64,000 nt of DNA from Petrolisthes cinctipes (taxonomy: Eukaryota > Arthropoda > Malacostraca > Decapoda > Porcellanidae): positions 4,157,501 through 4,221,500 of the forward strand of contig JAWQEG010000166.1 of NCBI GenBank assembly GCA_033782935.1, written 5' to 3'. Shown in pieces: positions 46,880-57,941 of this stretch. The translations under genes and the position numbers were made by a program. How positions within the stretch are numbered: position 1 is the first letter of the stretch; the number at the start of each line of letters is the position of its first letter. The notes under the pieces are model-generated. The model was not told the origin of the DNA. It worked only from the letters and a program-made list of their open reading frames with translations, and did no database searches.

Positions 46880-47237
46880 TATATTATTATTATTATTATT
46901 ATTATTATTAAAATAGACCAGACACACAAAGCTGGGAGAGAATGCAAGCATTCTATCAATCGGAGGACCCCAGCCCCATGAATCCATCCTGAAGAAAAGA
47001 AGACAGCTTAGCCCTACTCTAGAAGCCAGCCAGTCCTACACCATCAAAGACAGATTCACCAAGGCCATTCCACAGAGACCCCGACCTAGGGACAAACGAT
47101 CGACTGTCTACAACGCGGCAAAATGTAAGCAAACCTATGGGAGTCCAATGTACCACGAGTGACACGAGCTGGAACATACAGAGGTGGCAGAGACGAGTTA
47201 AGAGGATGCAGCACATAACTTCTGATCTTGAACAGCA
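46880..47237 (-). mobile_element. LINE 3' end with (TAA)n tail, first copy
   Basis: A minus-strand C-terminal RT-region fragment (LSSLPPLYVP-type coding, damaged) and its 3' UTR ending in a TAA/ATT repeat at 46880-46910. Part of a block duplicated at 56546-57275. Confidence 0.65.
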
Positions 47238-47464
47238 TGCATTGTTTGTTTCTTACTTTGAATTCTAAACTGAAATGGTTTTTAGGTAGCGTTTTGCTTG
47301 AGTTATTATTTTCTTTTTTACAATGCTCTATTAACGTAGAGTTATTTTAATTATTCGTAAACTGATATCGTGAAAAAAGTGCGTTTAGGTAGAGTTTTTG
47401 AATCCTAAACTGAATAGGATTTCAAAGTAGAGTGTTGCTTGAGTTTGGCATATACGGTAGTGGT

Positions 47465-47465
<1 letters not shown>

Positions 47466-47548
<83 letters not shown>

Positions 47549-47602
47549 CTATGTATGAGAGAGAGAGAGAGAGAGAGAGTGTGTGTGTGTGTGTGTGTGT
47601 AA
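47466..47602. repeat. (GA)n with short (GT)n
   Basis: About 40 GA units, the ACTATGTATGAGAG spacer, then GA and GT. Confidence 0.95.
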
Positions 47603-47640
47603 GAATAGTTTTTTTCTTTATATACTATTCGGTAGAGTCA

Positions 47641-49225
47641 GGCTCTAGAAGCCAGCCAGTCCTACACCATCAAAGACAGATTCACCAAGGCCATTCCACA
47701 GAGACCCCGACCTAGGGACAAACGATCGACTGTCTACAACGCGGCAAAATGTAAGCAAACCTATGGGAGTCCAATGTACCACGAGTGACACGAGCTGGAA
47801 CATACAGAGGTGGCAGAGAGGAGTTAAGAGGATGCAGCACATTACTTCTGATCTTGAACAGCATGCACAATGATGCAACAGAACAACGGTGACTCAAATT
47901 ACAATCAAGTGAACCGCCGGTAAGAAAATTAGCATTAGAAACAATCCTATCCAGCAACATGAGATGGCAGTCAGCTACTGAACACCACACTGGAAAACAG
48001 TATTCCAACAGAGGCAACACAAAGGAGTTAAAACACCGCAGTAACAATGGGTGATCTTCGAACACACGCCAAGCTCTACACATTATACCCAACTTTTGGG
48101 AGACAGACGTCGAGATTGACTGCACATGCTTTTCAAGAGTCAGCTTGGCATCAAATGTAACTCCCAGAATAACCAAATTGTCAGACCCCTCCAATACAGT
48201 CCCATCAAGAATCAAGGGTGGCGATAAAGGGTACACCGTGTGAGACCTAGAGACAACCATTGTCCTAGTATTGCCAGCATTTAACCTCATACCCCACAAC
48301 CTGCACCAATCACTAATCCTATCCAGGTCACGATCCAATGACTGAGCAACAGAAATCCTGGCACCAGGGGTCGGCACAACAGCAATGAGAGTGAAGTCAT
48401 CTGCATAACCATACAGGTCATTCTCCAAGATGTTAAAGAGTTCAGAGGTATACATTAGGAACAACAACGGCCCTAAGACACTACCTTGGGGCACCCCAGA
48501 CATTAATTCTACTCTATTACTCCGCACACCATCCACAACAACATACTGGGATCGAGCAGTGAGGAATTGTGACAAGACAGACAGTACTGAACCACCAACA
48601 CCAACAGAGCCATGTCTGTAGAGGATACCCAGATGGTTTACCCTATCAAACGCGGCAGAAAAGTCAAGTTGCACCAGTCTAGCCTCACGACCCAACTCCA
48701 GAGTATTCTGCAGATATACACAGAAGTGCATCACACGTGTCAAGGTCCCTTCGATATGCAAACTGCGAGGGTGGGAGTACACCATTACGTTCCATAGTGT
48801 TACTTAAATACACAGCCACCAGCCTCTCAAACACCTAAGACAACACAGGAGTGATGGAAATCGGCCTGTAATCGCCAACTGAATTGGGGTAACATTAGCA
48901 GACCTCCTACATTCAGGAAAACTACCAAGACGAAGTAGTCTCCTGAAGACAACACTGAGGCGAAGAGCTACGACATCAGTCGTCTGTTTAAAGAACAGAG
49001 GAAACATTCCCAAGGGGTCAAAACCACCATAAGAGTCCAACTCATGAAGAGTTTTCTAACTTTGTTTGACCTAAAGGCAAATGAGGAGAGACCAGGACAG
49101 GGGTGACATGTAGAGGGCAACTCTACAGATGCAGCCTTACCACTGGGCTCATACACCAGTCTACCACCGTCACCAACCAAGGAGGGGAGAGAAGAGTCAC
49201 ACCCAAATACAGCACTCTTCAAGGT
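47641..49225 (-). pseudogene. Jockey-like LINE reverse transcriptase, broken
   Basis: The best segment, 47712-48785, encodes about 357 residues with [59 protein letters not shown] and LPLLEYCFPVWC. The N-terminal part, on the other side of at least two frameshifts (about 48790-48890), keeps SYGGFDPLGMFPLFFK and FPECRRSANVTPI. There is no RNase H or endonuclease; it is 5'-truncated near 49225. Many residues are intact but the frame is not, so it is dead. Clade is inferred. Confidence 0.75.
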
Positions 49226-49358
49226 AGACTATCGTTCTTGTGTCATGTGTCCAGTTATTGGGTGTTTGTTTAATGTTAATATCTGTTATCTGCTCTTCGA
49301 AATACTAGATTATGATTGGTTCGCATTTCTTAAGCGGTCTTTGATAGGAATGCTGTGA
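49226..49358. other. Unique sequence, nothing recognised
   Basis: No ORF or repeat supported. Confidence 0.4.
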
Positions 49359-49362
49359 TTAA

Positions 49363-49509
49363 GGGACCCTGTGATGTAGTCAGAAAATTGGAGGTAAGTG
49401 AGTTCTTCATATATTGCCACGAAACACCACCTATATGGAAGTATATTGTTTCGTGGCGTAGTCAGGAGAAATCAGAATCCTCCAGTTCTCATACACGATC
49501 ACAGGCTCC
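49363..49509 (+). mobile_element. MITE family B, copy 4
   Basis: TTAA at 49359-49362, GGGACCCTGTGATG tip, GCCACGAAACA/TGTTTCGTGGC hairpin, and a mutated right tip (ATCACAGGCTCC, no TTAA). Confidence 0.8.
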
Positions 49510-50270
49510 TGAACACCAACTGTCGCCTTTGATAATTATTGAGTATCGGAATCGCGCCTTACTGAAAGGCGCCTTTTATCTGCCTTACTCACTCGAAAGG
49601 CGCGTTTTGAGTATCCCGCCCCAGGGCTCCAGGCTGATCTGGCTGAGCTGAGGCTCCAGCACTGGCAGACTGGACTGGCTGAGCCTGGCACTGTACTCGT
49701 TGGAAGGGCGTAAGGAGGGGCTGTGTGCCGCCTTTCTCTCTCGTTTGCTATCTCTCTAGCTCTTTGGTGTCTATCTATCGCGTACGAGTGAATGGTTATC
49801 TGTCTGTCTATCGGCCTTCTAATTATCTGCTATTCCAAATGCTAATGATGGAACCGTACGACAAACAGAGAAGGAAAAAATTGGACATTGCGATTATTAT
49901 TATTGTTCTATAAAGACTGAGAGACCGTTTTCATAGTAATATTCACGCAGATATTATACCGGTATGAATATTATTTGGTATTCACAGCAATGGAAAGTGC
50001 ATTGATTATTATTATTATTATTTTGAAGTGAAGGGAAAGTGAAACCGATACATGATTCGTACACACACACACACTGAAAATATATTCAATTAAACCGAGT
50101 GTCATTATTATTATTATTATTATTATTACACACCCAAGAAAATAAAATATACCCCAAAAATGGATTATATATATTATTAATAAAAATTCTATTTGATTGA
50201 TGAAATAGGAAGGATTGCCGATATATTATTATTATATATATATTTATTATTATTATTAATATTATTATAT
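49510..50270 (+). promoter_or_regulatory. Single-copy 5' region of the CLCA gene, possible promoter
   Basis: Mostly unique sequence, locally GC-richer at 49555-49740 with two AAAGGCGC motifs, ahead of the CLCA exon. No clear TATA or initiator, and no transcript evidence is possible here. ATT-rich triplet repeats start at about 50003. Confidence 0.2.
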
Positions 50271-50301
50271 ATATTTCTTCTTCTTCTTCTTCTTCTTCTT
50301 C

Positions 50302-50332
<31 letters not shown>

Positions 50333-50350
50333 TTCTTCTTATTATTATTA
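50270..50350. repeat. (TTC)n/(ATT)n triplet repeats
   Basis: TTC at 50277-50301 followed by ATT units. Confidence 0.85.
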
Positions 50351-50664
50351 ACTGATGTTGTTTTTCGTTGAGTGGTGTTCGAAAGCTTCCCCCGGCATCA
50401 ACTTCGACAACAAAGACGAACGAAATAAAACATCAGGACTGAAGGAGATTTTTCATATTCCGTGACTTGTGGAAAAAAAAAAAAAAAACACAAAAAACGG
50501 ATATTCCTTAATTCATCTTTTGTGAATAGTGGTGATGATGGTAGTGGAGAAAAAACGGACATTTTTTGCTTTGTTTTTTTGTGAGTGTTGGTTGATTGGT
50601 AGTGGTTTGTAAGCACCCAAACAAAAGAATCTTAGCCGTGTTAATGACTTATGGGTGAATTATT

Positions 50665-50838
50665 TAATGAATTTGGTGAGTAAACTATGCAGTGATCATT
50701 ATTATCTAACTGTTTTAAAAGATTTTGTGAATACGGATACTCAGCTTTTGTAAAATGATGAAGCCTTACAAGTGTGGTTGGTTGGGAAGCTTACAAACGA
50801 ATACCACTGTGGAGAAAATCCAGACATTGCTTCGTCTC
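50665..50838 (+). pseudogene. Second RBM26-like fragment
   Basis: About 140 bp matches the inverse of 17490-17655. It keeps NDEALQVWLVGKL and YHCG but has a stop before it (CTTTTGTAA) and different sequence after CTGTGG. It supports an old duplicated exon, not a live gene. Confidence 0.3.
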
Positions 50839-50851
50839 CTGTGAATGTTGG

Positions 50852-51046
50852 TTGATTGATTGATATTAGGCGCCGCAACAGCAAGGTCATATAGCGCCAG
50901 AGAAAGGTGATACAGAGTTGTGACAGCAAGCAGGGGGGAAATAAAATGTAAAGAGGGACAGTTGAAGAACTGAAAGGGAGTGGCTGGGGCCGAAGGGGCG
51001 ACAAAACCCTTAAAGTATTGCTCACATCACTGCATCACTGCAAGGG
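50852..51046 (-). mobile_element. SINE family F with perfect 13 bp target duplication
   Basis: CTGTGAATGTTGG stands at 50839-50851 and 51047-51059. The element between them has its (AATC)n tail at the left, so it is on the minus strand. Confidence 0.9.
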
Positions 51047-51268
51047 CTGTGAATGTTGGTGATGGTGGTGGAAGTAGTGGTAGAGTACTGAGGAAGGAAT
51101 CTCCTTCATCTTCTGTGAATAGGCCAAATGATGGAAAAAAGATGGAGAAGTGGCTGGGAAAAGATAGACATTCGTTCATCTTTCATGACTTCTAGTAGTA
51201 GTAGTAGTAGAAGTAGTGGTGGTGGTGGAGTGTGGCGACCGCAGCAAGGGTTCAATAACATAACAGCA

Positions 51269-51466
51269 ATGATAATGATAGTAATAATTCTCTTATATTC
51301 CACCACCACCACCACCTCGGAGGCGGCGGCAGCGGCAGCAGGGGTGACGGAGGGCCATCCTAAGGACTCACTAAGGCTCATCAACAACGGATACGAAGGT
51401 TTAATTATTTCCTTCACTGAATACGTCCCACACCAGCATTGTAATGACCTCATATACGGACTTAAG
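51269..51466 (+). CDS. First coding exon of a CLCA-family (calcium-activated chloride channel regulator) gene
   Basis: 66 codons from the ATG at 51269 to a splice donor AAG|GTAGGC at 51467. Residues 1-10 (MIMIVIILLY) are hydrophobic and look like a signal peptide. They are followed by a Thr run, an Ala run from GCG/GCA repeats, then SLRLINNGYEGLIISFTEY and VPHQHCNDLIYGLK. The NGY-x-x-(I/L) block and VP-x-x-x-C-x-x-LI motif match the extreme N-terminus of mature CLCA proteins, which are secreted metalloprotease-like regulators of chloride channels. The next exon would carry the AS-x-x-LF-x-AT region; I do not find it in the remaining 12 kb, so the first intron is long or the gene is broken. 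The frame is open upstream to 51128, but the ATG at 51269 or 51275 best places the signal peptide. Confidence 0.65.
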
Positions 51467-51637
51467 GTAGGCCTAAAGAAATAGAGGTCTATTTTTTTAT
51501 GAATTAAGGTAGGCCTAAATAAATACAGCGGGTCTTTTTTTATGAATTAAGGTAGGCCTAAATAAATATAGTAGGTCTATTTTATGAATTAAGGTAGGCC
51601 TAAATAAATACAGTAGGTCTATTTTTTTATGAATTAA
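51464..51637. repeat. 45 bp minisatellite that includes the CLCA splice donor
   Basis: Four units begin AAGGTAGGCCTAAA and end TTTTTATGAATT. The first unit's AAG is the last codon of the exon. Two more units follow beyond two nested TTAA elements at 53660-53755. Confidence 0.9.
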
Positions 51638-51790
51638 GGGGGTAATTCGCTTTTGTTAAATTGGAGCTCCTCGATTCCTCCAAAGTATGCCAGGAAACAG
51701 GACCAGAAGAGCAAAAATAATGGTGTTCTGTTGCTTGGAATAGTCTGAAGTATTCAGTTGCTCCAGAATTATCAACACAAAACTTCCCCC
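51638..51790 (-). mobile_element. MITE family C, copy 3, complete
   Basis: TTAA on both sides (51634-51637 and 51791-51794). The left TTAA is part of the minisatellite unit GAATTAAGG. Confidence 0.85.
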
Positions 51791-51794
51791 TTAA

Positions 51795-53659
51795 CCCTAT
51801 CAGCGCTGTCTCATACGGCAATCGTTACTTTACGACCCTAGGGCCGTGGAGAGTACACTGAACGATAGTTTTGAAACACAAAAGGTTTTGGTCCGACAGA
51901 ATGTAAACAATGCCCCGGGACAGCGACAGTGTTATAACACTTGCCGCTTGCCAAGGTGTAGCCTAGTCTGCTCATTATACTACAAATGATTCCTTGTACT
52001 TACTTTATATTTATATTTTTATTAAATATCTGGTAAATAACAGTAATTCTTTTTAATAAAAATATGGTAATGAGAAGAAATGGTGAATGTCGCTGCTACT
52101 TATACCCTATTTACTTATATGTGTAGCCTAATATGTATATTTGTCGTGTATTGAAGCCTAATGTTGTACAGCCCTATTTTTTTTATATTGTGTTCTTTTT
52201 AACACTTTTATAAATACGTAGCAATATTCACAATATTAATTATAAATATATAATCAACACTGGAGGACACTGTGACGGACGTTATAAAAATAAATGGCTA
52301 AATATGCTGTATTAAATTTTTCCGTGGGATGCGCTATATTCTATCCCATCCTAGCTTGCTCGTTGCTGATTGGTCAGTTTCTCCAGGCAACCTCCGCTCT
52401 CTTCCCTTTGCCGTGACAAAACATTGCATTTCTCTGCGGTACAATTTGTTATTTTTTTCTTGATGCCTCACTTATTTCGAGTAATATATACTTGGCACTT
52501 TGGTAACCTGACAGAATAATGATAGAGGATTACTTTTATCGTGAAAAAAATATCCATAGAATTAAAAATAAACGATAAAATACGAGTTGAAGTGAAACGA
52601 GCAGCTAAAAATGTTTATACAACTTTATTTGTATGGCGATATTTATTTACAATTATTACGCTACCATGACTAAAAGTGGGTGGATGATGTAGATAAAATA
52701 CTCCTGCATGTCATGGTGGTATAAGATTGTAGATAAGACAGAAATTATTGCAGGGAACGTAATTTTAATGTCAAGATGTCACTTGACGCTCCAAGGTGCA
52801 CCCAGTGTTGCCAGGTACAGGGAAATTTCTCTGTTTTAGGGATTTTTGGAGTCCACACAGGGAAATAATATACAGTTCGTTCACGAGTAAACAGGGAAAT
52901 TTCTACCAGATGAAATACCAAAAAGACCATCAATGTTCAAAAGTAAACTAGGAATAATTGAGGTAAAAAGGGAAATTCTGATGTTGAAGTGATAGAAATT
53001 TCGTCAAGCTGACCTGGCAATACTGTCATAGGCGACATTCACATGAGCGCGGGAAAGCAACTGCACCCAGTGTTGCCTGGTCAGCTTATGTCATCTGAGC
53101 TGGTAACACTGTGTGGGGAATGGTGGCATTCTAGGTAATATAGATTGTATCATTTCCCTCTACTATGTTCCACCTACTCTGATTCCTCACTAAATAAATG
53201 TTACCAGCTCAAATGGCATAAACATGATACGTGGTCGCAAATTTACGAGCTCGGGTGTACAGTATATATCGAATTTTAGTGAAGAATAATGCAGCTAACC
53301 AAACACACCCTACCTCATTGATGTATGGAAGGTAACTGATGTTCTAATGACAAACTGGCAACTCATATAGCCACAAGTCACACCACCTCTCACATCGCTA
53401 TGATCGCTGTCTCCGCTGTGTCAATTGTTAACGTGTTTTTCGTCACATTTCGAAACAAAAAAATACCAAAATCGCTGTAATTTGATACTGAGCCGATTTC
53501 AACCCTTTTTTTTTTTTTTGCTCAGAGTGATTACTGGTTATATTATCTGAGTTTTGGTATTACCAAATGTTTAATATTAGGCTTTTTTAAGAAAACAGTA
53601 TTTATTTGTGGAAAAGCTATTGATGGTATCCAAAAGTCATCGCCTCGGCGCTGATACTG
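51795..53659. mobile_element. piggyBac-like non-autonomous element K
   Basis: 1,865 bp between TTAA sites (51791-51794 and 53660-53663), with short inverted tips CCCTATCAGCGCTG and CAGTATCAGCGCCG. Flanks on both sides (apart from MITE C) are the same minisatellite, so the insertion is clear. The interior is AT-rich without a transposase. It holds a damaged family E MITE at 53085-53257 and the repeated phrase CACCCAGTGTTGCC (52798 and 53066). Confidence 0.65.
53085..53257 (+). mobile_element. MITE family E, copy 3, left end lost
   Basis: Matches E from TTATGTCATCTGAGCTGGTAA to the right tip TTTACGAGCTCGGGTG followed by TA. Confidence 0.7.
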
Positions 53660-53755
53660 TTAAAGGTAGGCCTAAATAAATACAGTAGGTCTGTTTTAAG
53701 AATTAAGGTAGGCCTAAATAGATACAGTAGGTCTATTTTATGAATTAGTAGAAGA
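53660..53755. repeat. 45 bp minisatellite, downstream units
   Basis: Two further AGGTAGGCCTAAATA units, continuing the array of 51464-51637. Confidence 0.85.
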
Positions 53756-53771
53756 TTTATTGAATGAACTA

Positions 53772-54165
53772 GTAGAAGGGGAAGTGGCAGAGTGAGTAGA
53801 ATTCTGGACTCGTAACCTATAGGTCGGGAGATCGATTCCTGAGAATATTTACTCTTCCGATTTGAGTTTCAGGCACTAACTATAAGGCCACCGAACTTCG
53901 TAAAACACCCTCACTGGTACCATAACACCCTCACTGGTACCATAACACCCTCACTTGTACCATAACACCCTCACTGATACCATAACACCCTCACTTGTAC
54001 CATAACAGCTGCAATATTTGGGAATTACCCTCACTTCCCTCCCTCTGTGGCTGGGTACCAGTTCGGAAGTCGAGACGTGTGTGTGTGTGTGTGAGTAGCA
54101 GTTTACCTGGGCCACGGTAACGGGCTTGATTTTTAAGCCTATGTTCAGTGTCGGAAGATAAAAAA
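53772..54165 (+). mobile_element. SINE-VNTR composite family H, copy 2 (5 VNTR units)
   Basis: tRNA-like head AGTGGCAGAGTGAGTAG ... GGGAGATCGATTCC, five CACTGGTACCATAACACCCT units at about 53906-54006, the conserved 3' part, a (GT)n run, GGGCCACGG and a 12-13 A tail at 54151-54163. Confidence 0.8.
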
Positions 54166-54229
54166 AAAAAAAACGTCTATTGCATCAACAACTTCAAAAT
54201 AGTTTAAATATTAGATTTCTGGAAGTAAT

Positions 54230-54525
54230 TTGAGTAGGTTAGGTTAAATAGAGTAGGTTAGGTTAGATTAGGTTAGGTTAAGTAGAGTAGGTTAGGTTAT
54301 GTTAAGTATTTAGGTTAGGTTAGGTTAAGTAGAGTAGGTTAGGTTAGGTTAAGTAGAGTAGGTTAGGTTAGGTTAGGTTAAGTAGAGTAGGTTTGGTTAG
54401 GTTAGGTTAAGTAGGTTAGGTTAAGTAGAGTAGGTTAGGTTAGGTTAGGTTAGGTTAAGTAGAGTAGGTTAGGTTAGGTTAAGTAGTTTAGGTTATGTTA
54501 GGTTAGGTTAAGTAGAGGAGCCTAA
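54230..54525. repeat. (TTAGG)n interstitial telomere-like array with AAGTAGAGTA spacers
   Basis: About 45 TTAGG units in groups of two to five separated by TTAAGTAGAGTAGG, making a higher-order period of about 35 bp. Confidence 0.85.
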
Positions 54526-54529
54526 ACCT

Positions 54530-54650
54530 GTCTTGGAGCAATTGATTCCTCCAATCTATTCCAGAAAACAGACCACCATTAATATTGTCAATTTTATAAT
54601 ATATAGTCCTGTTTCCTGACATACTTTAGAAGAATCAAGCCATTTTATTA
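54530..54650 (+). mobile_element. MITE family C, partial copy 7
   Basis: Contains TTGGAGCAATTGATTCCTCC ... CCTGACATACTTTAGAAG. The terminal TTAA parts are lost. Confidence 0.6.
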
Positions 54651-55200
54651 TGTGGAAATACTTTACTATGTGGAAAATGCTACTGTTTTTTTTTACTGTT
54701 TTTTTTTTTTACTGTTGATTTACTGTTTTTTTACTGTTTTTTTTATTGTTTTAGTATGTTTAAAATGTTACCGCTTTATTTCTCTTTAATATCTGGGAAA
54801 TGTTTACAATTTTATACCGATTAAATACTTGGAAATTTTTATCATTAAATTACTATTTGGGAAGTTCTCCCATTATTTTATAGTATGTGTGAAATATTAT
54901 TATTTCAGTATCTGTAAAATATTTGCATTTTAGTACATTCAGTATTTATGTATTTACCGTTCAAGTATACGTATGTATAATGTTACCATTTTATTAGGCT
55001 ATATGGACATTTGTACAGCTTTAGCATGTGAACGTTTTTTACTGTTATTTACCGTTTTTACCGTTATTTACAGTTATTTACCGTGTTTACCGTTATTTAC
55101 CGTTTTAGTACTTGAAAATGTTATATGTGTATGATAATTAGCGTTATTTACTGATATAGTATGTGTAATCTCCTTGTGGCGAGGCACTTATACACACACA
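54651..55200. other. AT-rich sequence with irregular TTTACCGTT repeats
   Basis: Many TTACTGTT and TTTACCG words (54680-55110). No gene recognised. Confidence 0.5.
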
Positions 55201-55204
55201 CTTA

Positions 55205-55469
55205 CAGAGAGAGAGAGAGAGAGAGAGAGGTAAGGGAAGATAGGAGAGAAACTATGTACTGTATATGAGAGAGAGAGAGAGGTAAGGGAAGATAGGAGAG
55301 AAACTATGTACTGTATATGAGAGAGAGAGAGAGAGAGAGAGGTAAGGGAAGATAGGAGAGAAACTATGTACTGTATATGAGAGAGAGAGAGAGGTAAGGG
55401 AAGATAGGAGAGAAACTATGTATGAGAGAGAGAGAGAAAGGTAAGGGAAGATAGGAGAGAAACTATGTA

Positions 55470-55505
<36 letters not shown>
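55205..55505. repeat. (GA)n array with recurring GGAGAGAAACTATGTA spacer
   Basis: Six units of GA run, GGTAAGGGAAGATAGGAGAG, AAACTATGTA(CTGTAT)ATGAGAG. Inverse orientation of the array at 31170-31545. Confidence 0.9.
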
Positions 55506-55507
<2 letters not shown>

Positions 55508-55637
55508 TCCACATAGGCTACACTACATTGTTTAGGGAGAGTTTATTCAATTAATTGTAAAGTTAATATATTTTTTAGTATAGTTAAAATAGATTATTCA
55601 GGTACGGTTGTTGAATGAATGTAAAATTATATAGGAT

Positions 55638-55763
55638 TGATTGATTGATTGATTGATATTAGGCACCGCAACAGCGAGGTCATATAGCGCCAGAAAAAAG
55701 GCGATACAGAGGTGTGACAGCAAGCAAGAAGGAAATAGGAAAAAAGGAGGGACAGTTGAAGAA
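55638..55763 (-). mobile_element. SINE family F, 5'-truncated
   Basis: Flanked by imperfect duplications of AATTATATAGGATT (about 55624 and 55765). The (AATC)n tail is at the left. Confidence 0.8.
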
Positions 55764-55883
55764 AAGTTATATAGGATTTTAGATAGAGTTTCGTGTACAG
55801 TTCAGCAAGTAGAAAGTGCAAGAAAAATAAGGCTGTATATGGCAACATCTGGCAGTCCTTTGAATTAAGCCCTCGTATCTTAA

Positions 55884-56036
55884 GGGGGAAATTTTGTGTT
55901 GGTAATTCTGGAGCAACTGAATCCTCCAATCTATTTCAAGCAACAGAACACCATTATTTTTGTTCATGTGGTCCTATTTCCTAGCATACTTTGGAGGAAT
56001 CAAGGCACTCCAATGTAACGAAAAATAATTACCACC
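55884..56036 (+). mobile_element. MITE family C, copy 4, complete
   Basis: GGGGGAAATTTTGTG to ATAATTACCACC between TTAA sites. Confidence 0.85.
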
Positions 56037-56040
56037 TTAA

Positions 56041-56190
56041 GGGACCCTGTGATGTAGTCAGAAAATTGGAGGTTAGTGAGTCCTTCAAACATGGCCACGA
56101 AACTCACACACCTATATGGAAGGAGTTTGTTTCGTGGTATAATCAGGAGGAATCAGAAGCCTCCATTTCTCATACACGATCACAGGGTCC
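56041..56190 (+). mobile_element. MITE family B, copy 3, complete
   Basis: GGGACCCTGTGATG to GATCACAGGGTCC between TTAA sites (56037-56040 and 56191-56194). Confidence 0.9.
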
Positions 56191-56324
56191 TTAATGAATG
56201 AATAAACCACTAGGAACCCAGAGACAATGTAATGTAGAACGTGATTGGCTGAACTTTGAGTGGTGGTGAAGATGCTGTCATACACATCCAGATTTTTCTT
56301 GCACTTTCTACTTGCTCAACTGTA

Positions 56325-56534
56325 CAGCCACAATCAAATAACCACCGACACTTTCCTTCCATCGTGCAAATAAATCAGTATCATATCAAAATATAATCAT
56401 ACAACACCTTACGTCATTTCAAATACCTCATTTAATATTATGAGGTGCTGCAAAATCATACACGTGGTGTTCTTAATTGCCAAGATATTTACTATGATGG
56501 AAGGAAAGTGTCGGTGGATATTTGATTGTGGCTG
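56325..56534 (+). mobile_element. MITE family A, copy 7
   Basis: 210 bp, near-consensus TIRs, TA on both sides. Confidence 0.9.
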
Positions 56535-56545
56535 TACATGCTGTA

Positions 56546-57275
56546 AAGTATTATTATTATTATTATTAAAATAGACCAGAGACACAAAGCTGGGAGAGAA
56601 TGCAAGCATTCTATCAATCGGAGGACCCCAGCCCCATGAATCCATCCTGAAGAAAAGAAGACAGCTTAGAGAAAGAAAGATAAGCAGTTAGCTTAATAAA
56701 AACATATTAGCCCTACTCTAGAAGCCAGCCAGTCCTACACCATCAAAGACAGATTCACCAAGGCCATTCCACAGAGACCCCGACCTAGGGACAAACGATC
56801 GACTGTCTACAACGCGGCAAAATGTAAGCAAACCTATGGGAGTCCAATGTACCACGAGTGACACGAGCTGGAACATACAGAGGTGGCAGAGACGAGTTAA
56901 GAGTATGCAGCACATAACTTCTGATCTTGAAGAGCATGCATTGTTTGTTTCTTACTTTGAATTCTAAACTGAAATGGTTTTTAGGTAGTGTTTTGCTTGA
57001 GTCATTATTTTCTTTTTTACAATGCTCTATTAACGTAGAGTTATTTTAATTATTCGTAAACTAATATCGTGAAAAAAGTGCGTTTAGGTAGAGTTTTTTA
57101 ATCCTAAACTAAATAGGATTTCAAAGTAGAGTGTTGCTTGAGTTTGGCATATACGGTAGTGGTTAGAGAGAGAGAGAGAGAGAGAGAGAGACTATGTATG
57201 AGAGAGAGAGAGTGTGTGTGTGTGTGTGTGTAAGAATAGTTTTTTTCTTTATATACTATTCGGTAGAGTCAGGCT
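56546..57275 (-). repeat. Second copy of a 730 bp block (LINE 3' end plus flank)
   Basis: Begins with an (ATT)n tail and LINE 3' UTR as at 46880, has one 55 bp difference (extra GAAAGAAAGATAAGCAG...), then continues through ATTGTTTGTTTCTTACTTTG to GGTAGAGTCAGGCT. That covers the LINE-free part of 47238-47641, including the GA and GT microsatellites. Confidence 0.85.
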
Positions 57276-57540
57276 TCAGTATTTAAGTATTATGATATTT
57301 AAGTAGTAATAGTAGTAGTAGTAGTAGTAGTCGTAGTAGTAGATATTATTATATTTTAGTAGGTGGTAGCCGTATAGATGAGTTAAGTATAATAGTATTT
57401 AAGTAAAGTATTAGCAGTGAGTAAAATATTTAACTATCCTATAATATCTAAGTAGAGTAGTAGTTAGTAAGTAGAGTGTGAATAATTCCTGACATCTCCT
57501 TGGTGAAGATAAGACTATTTTCTTTATTATTATATGCAAA
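57276..57540. other. Unique sequence with (TAG)n
   Basis: TAG units at 57307-57342 and irregular AGTAGAGTAG repeats. Confidence 0.6.
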
Positions 57541-57546
57541 TTTTTT

Positions 57547-57550
<4 letters not shown>

Positions 57551-57637
<87 letters not shown>

Positions 57638-57887
57638 CATAGTTTCTCTCCTATCTCCCCTTCTCTCTCTCTCTCTCTCTCTCTCTTCTCCCTCGAAAGT
57701 ACTTTATCATTCCTCCCATTTCTCTCTCCCACTTTTTTTTTTCTCTCCCTCCTTCTAACTTTCCTCTCTCCCTCCATTCTTCCTTTCCCCTTCTTCCGCT
57801 AAGACAGAAAGACAGACAGATATAAAGAGTGATAGAGAGAGATAAAGAGTGATCGAGGGAACACAAGCAAATAAGTGGGGAATAAAG

Positions 57888-57941
<54 letters not shown>

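Larger units (their letters stand above)
55798..56322 (+). mobile_element. MITE family I, copy 2, carrying MITEs C and B
   Basis: Tips CAGTTCAGCAAGTAGAAAGT and the inverse TCTACTTGCTCAACTG with TA outside. Families C (55884-56036) and B (56041-56190) lie inside, sharing TTAA at 56037-56040. The right TA is shared with MITE A copy 7. Confidence 0.75.
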
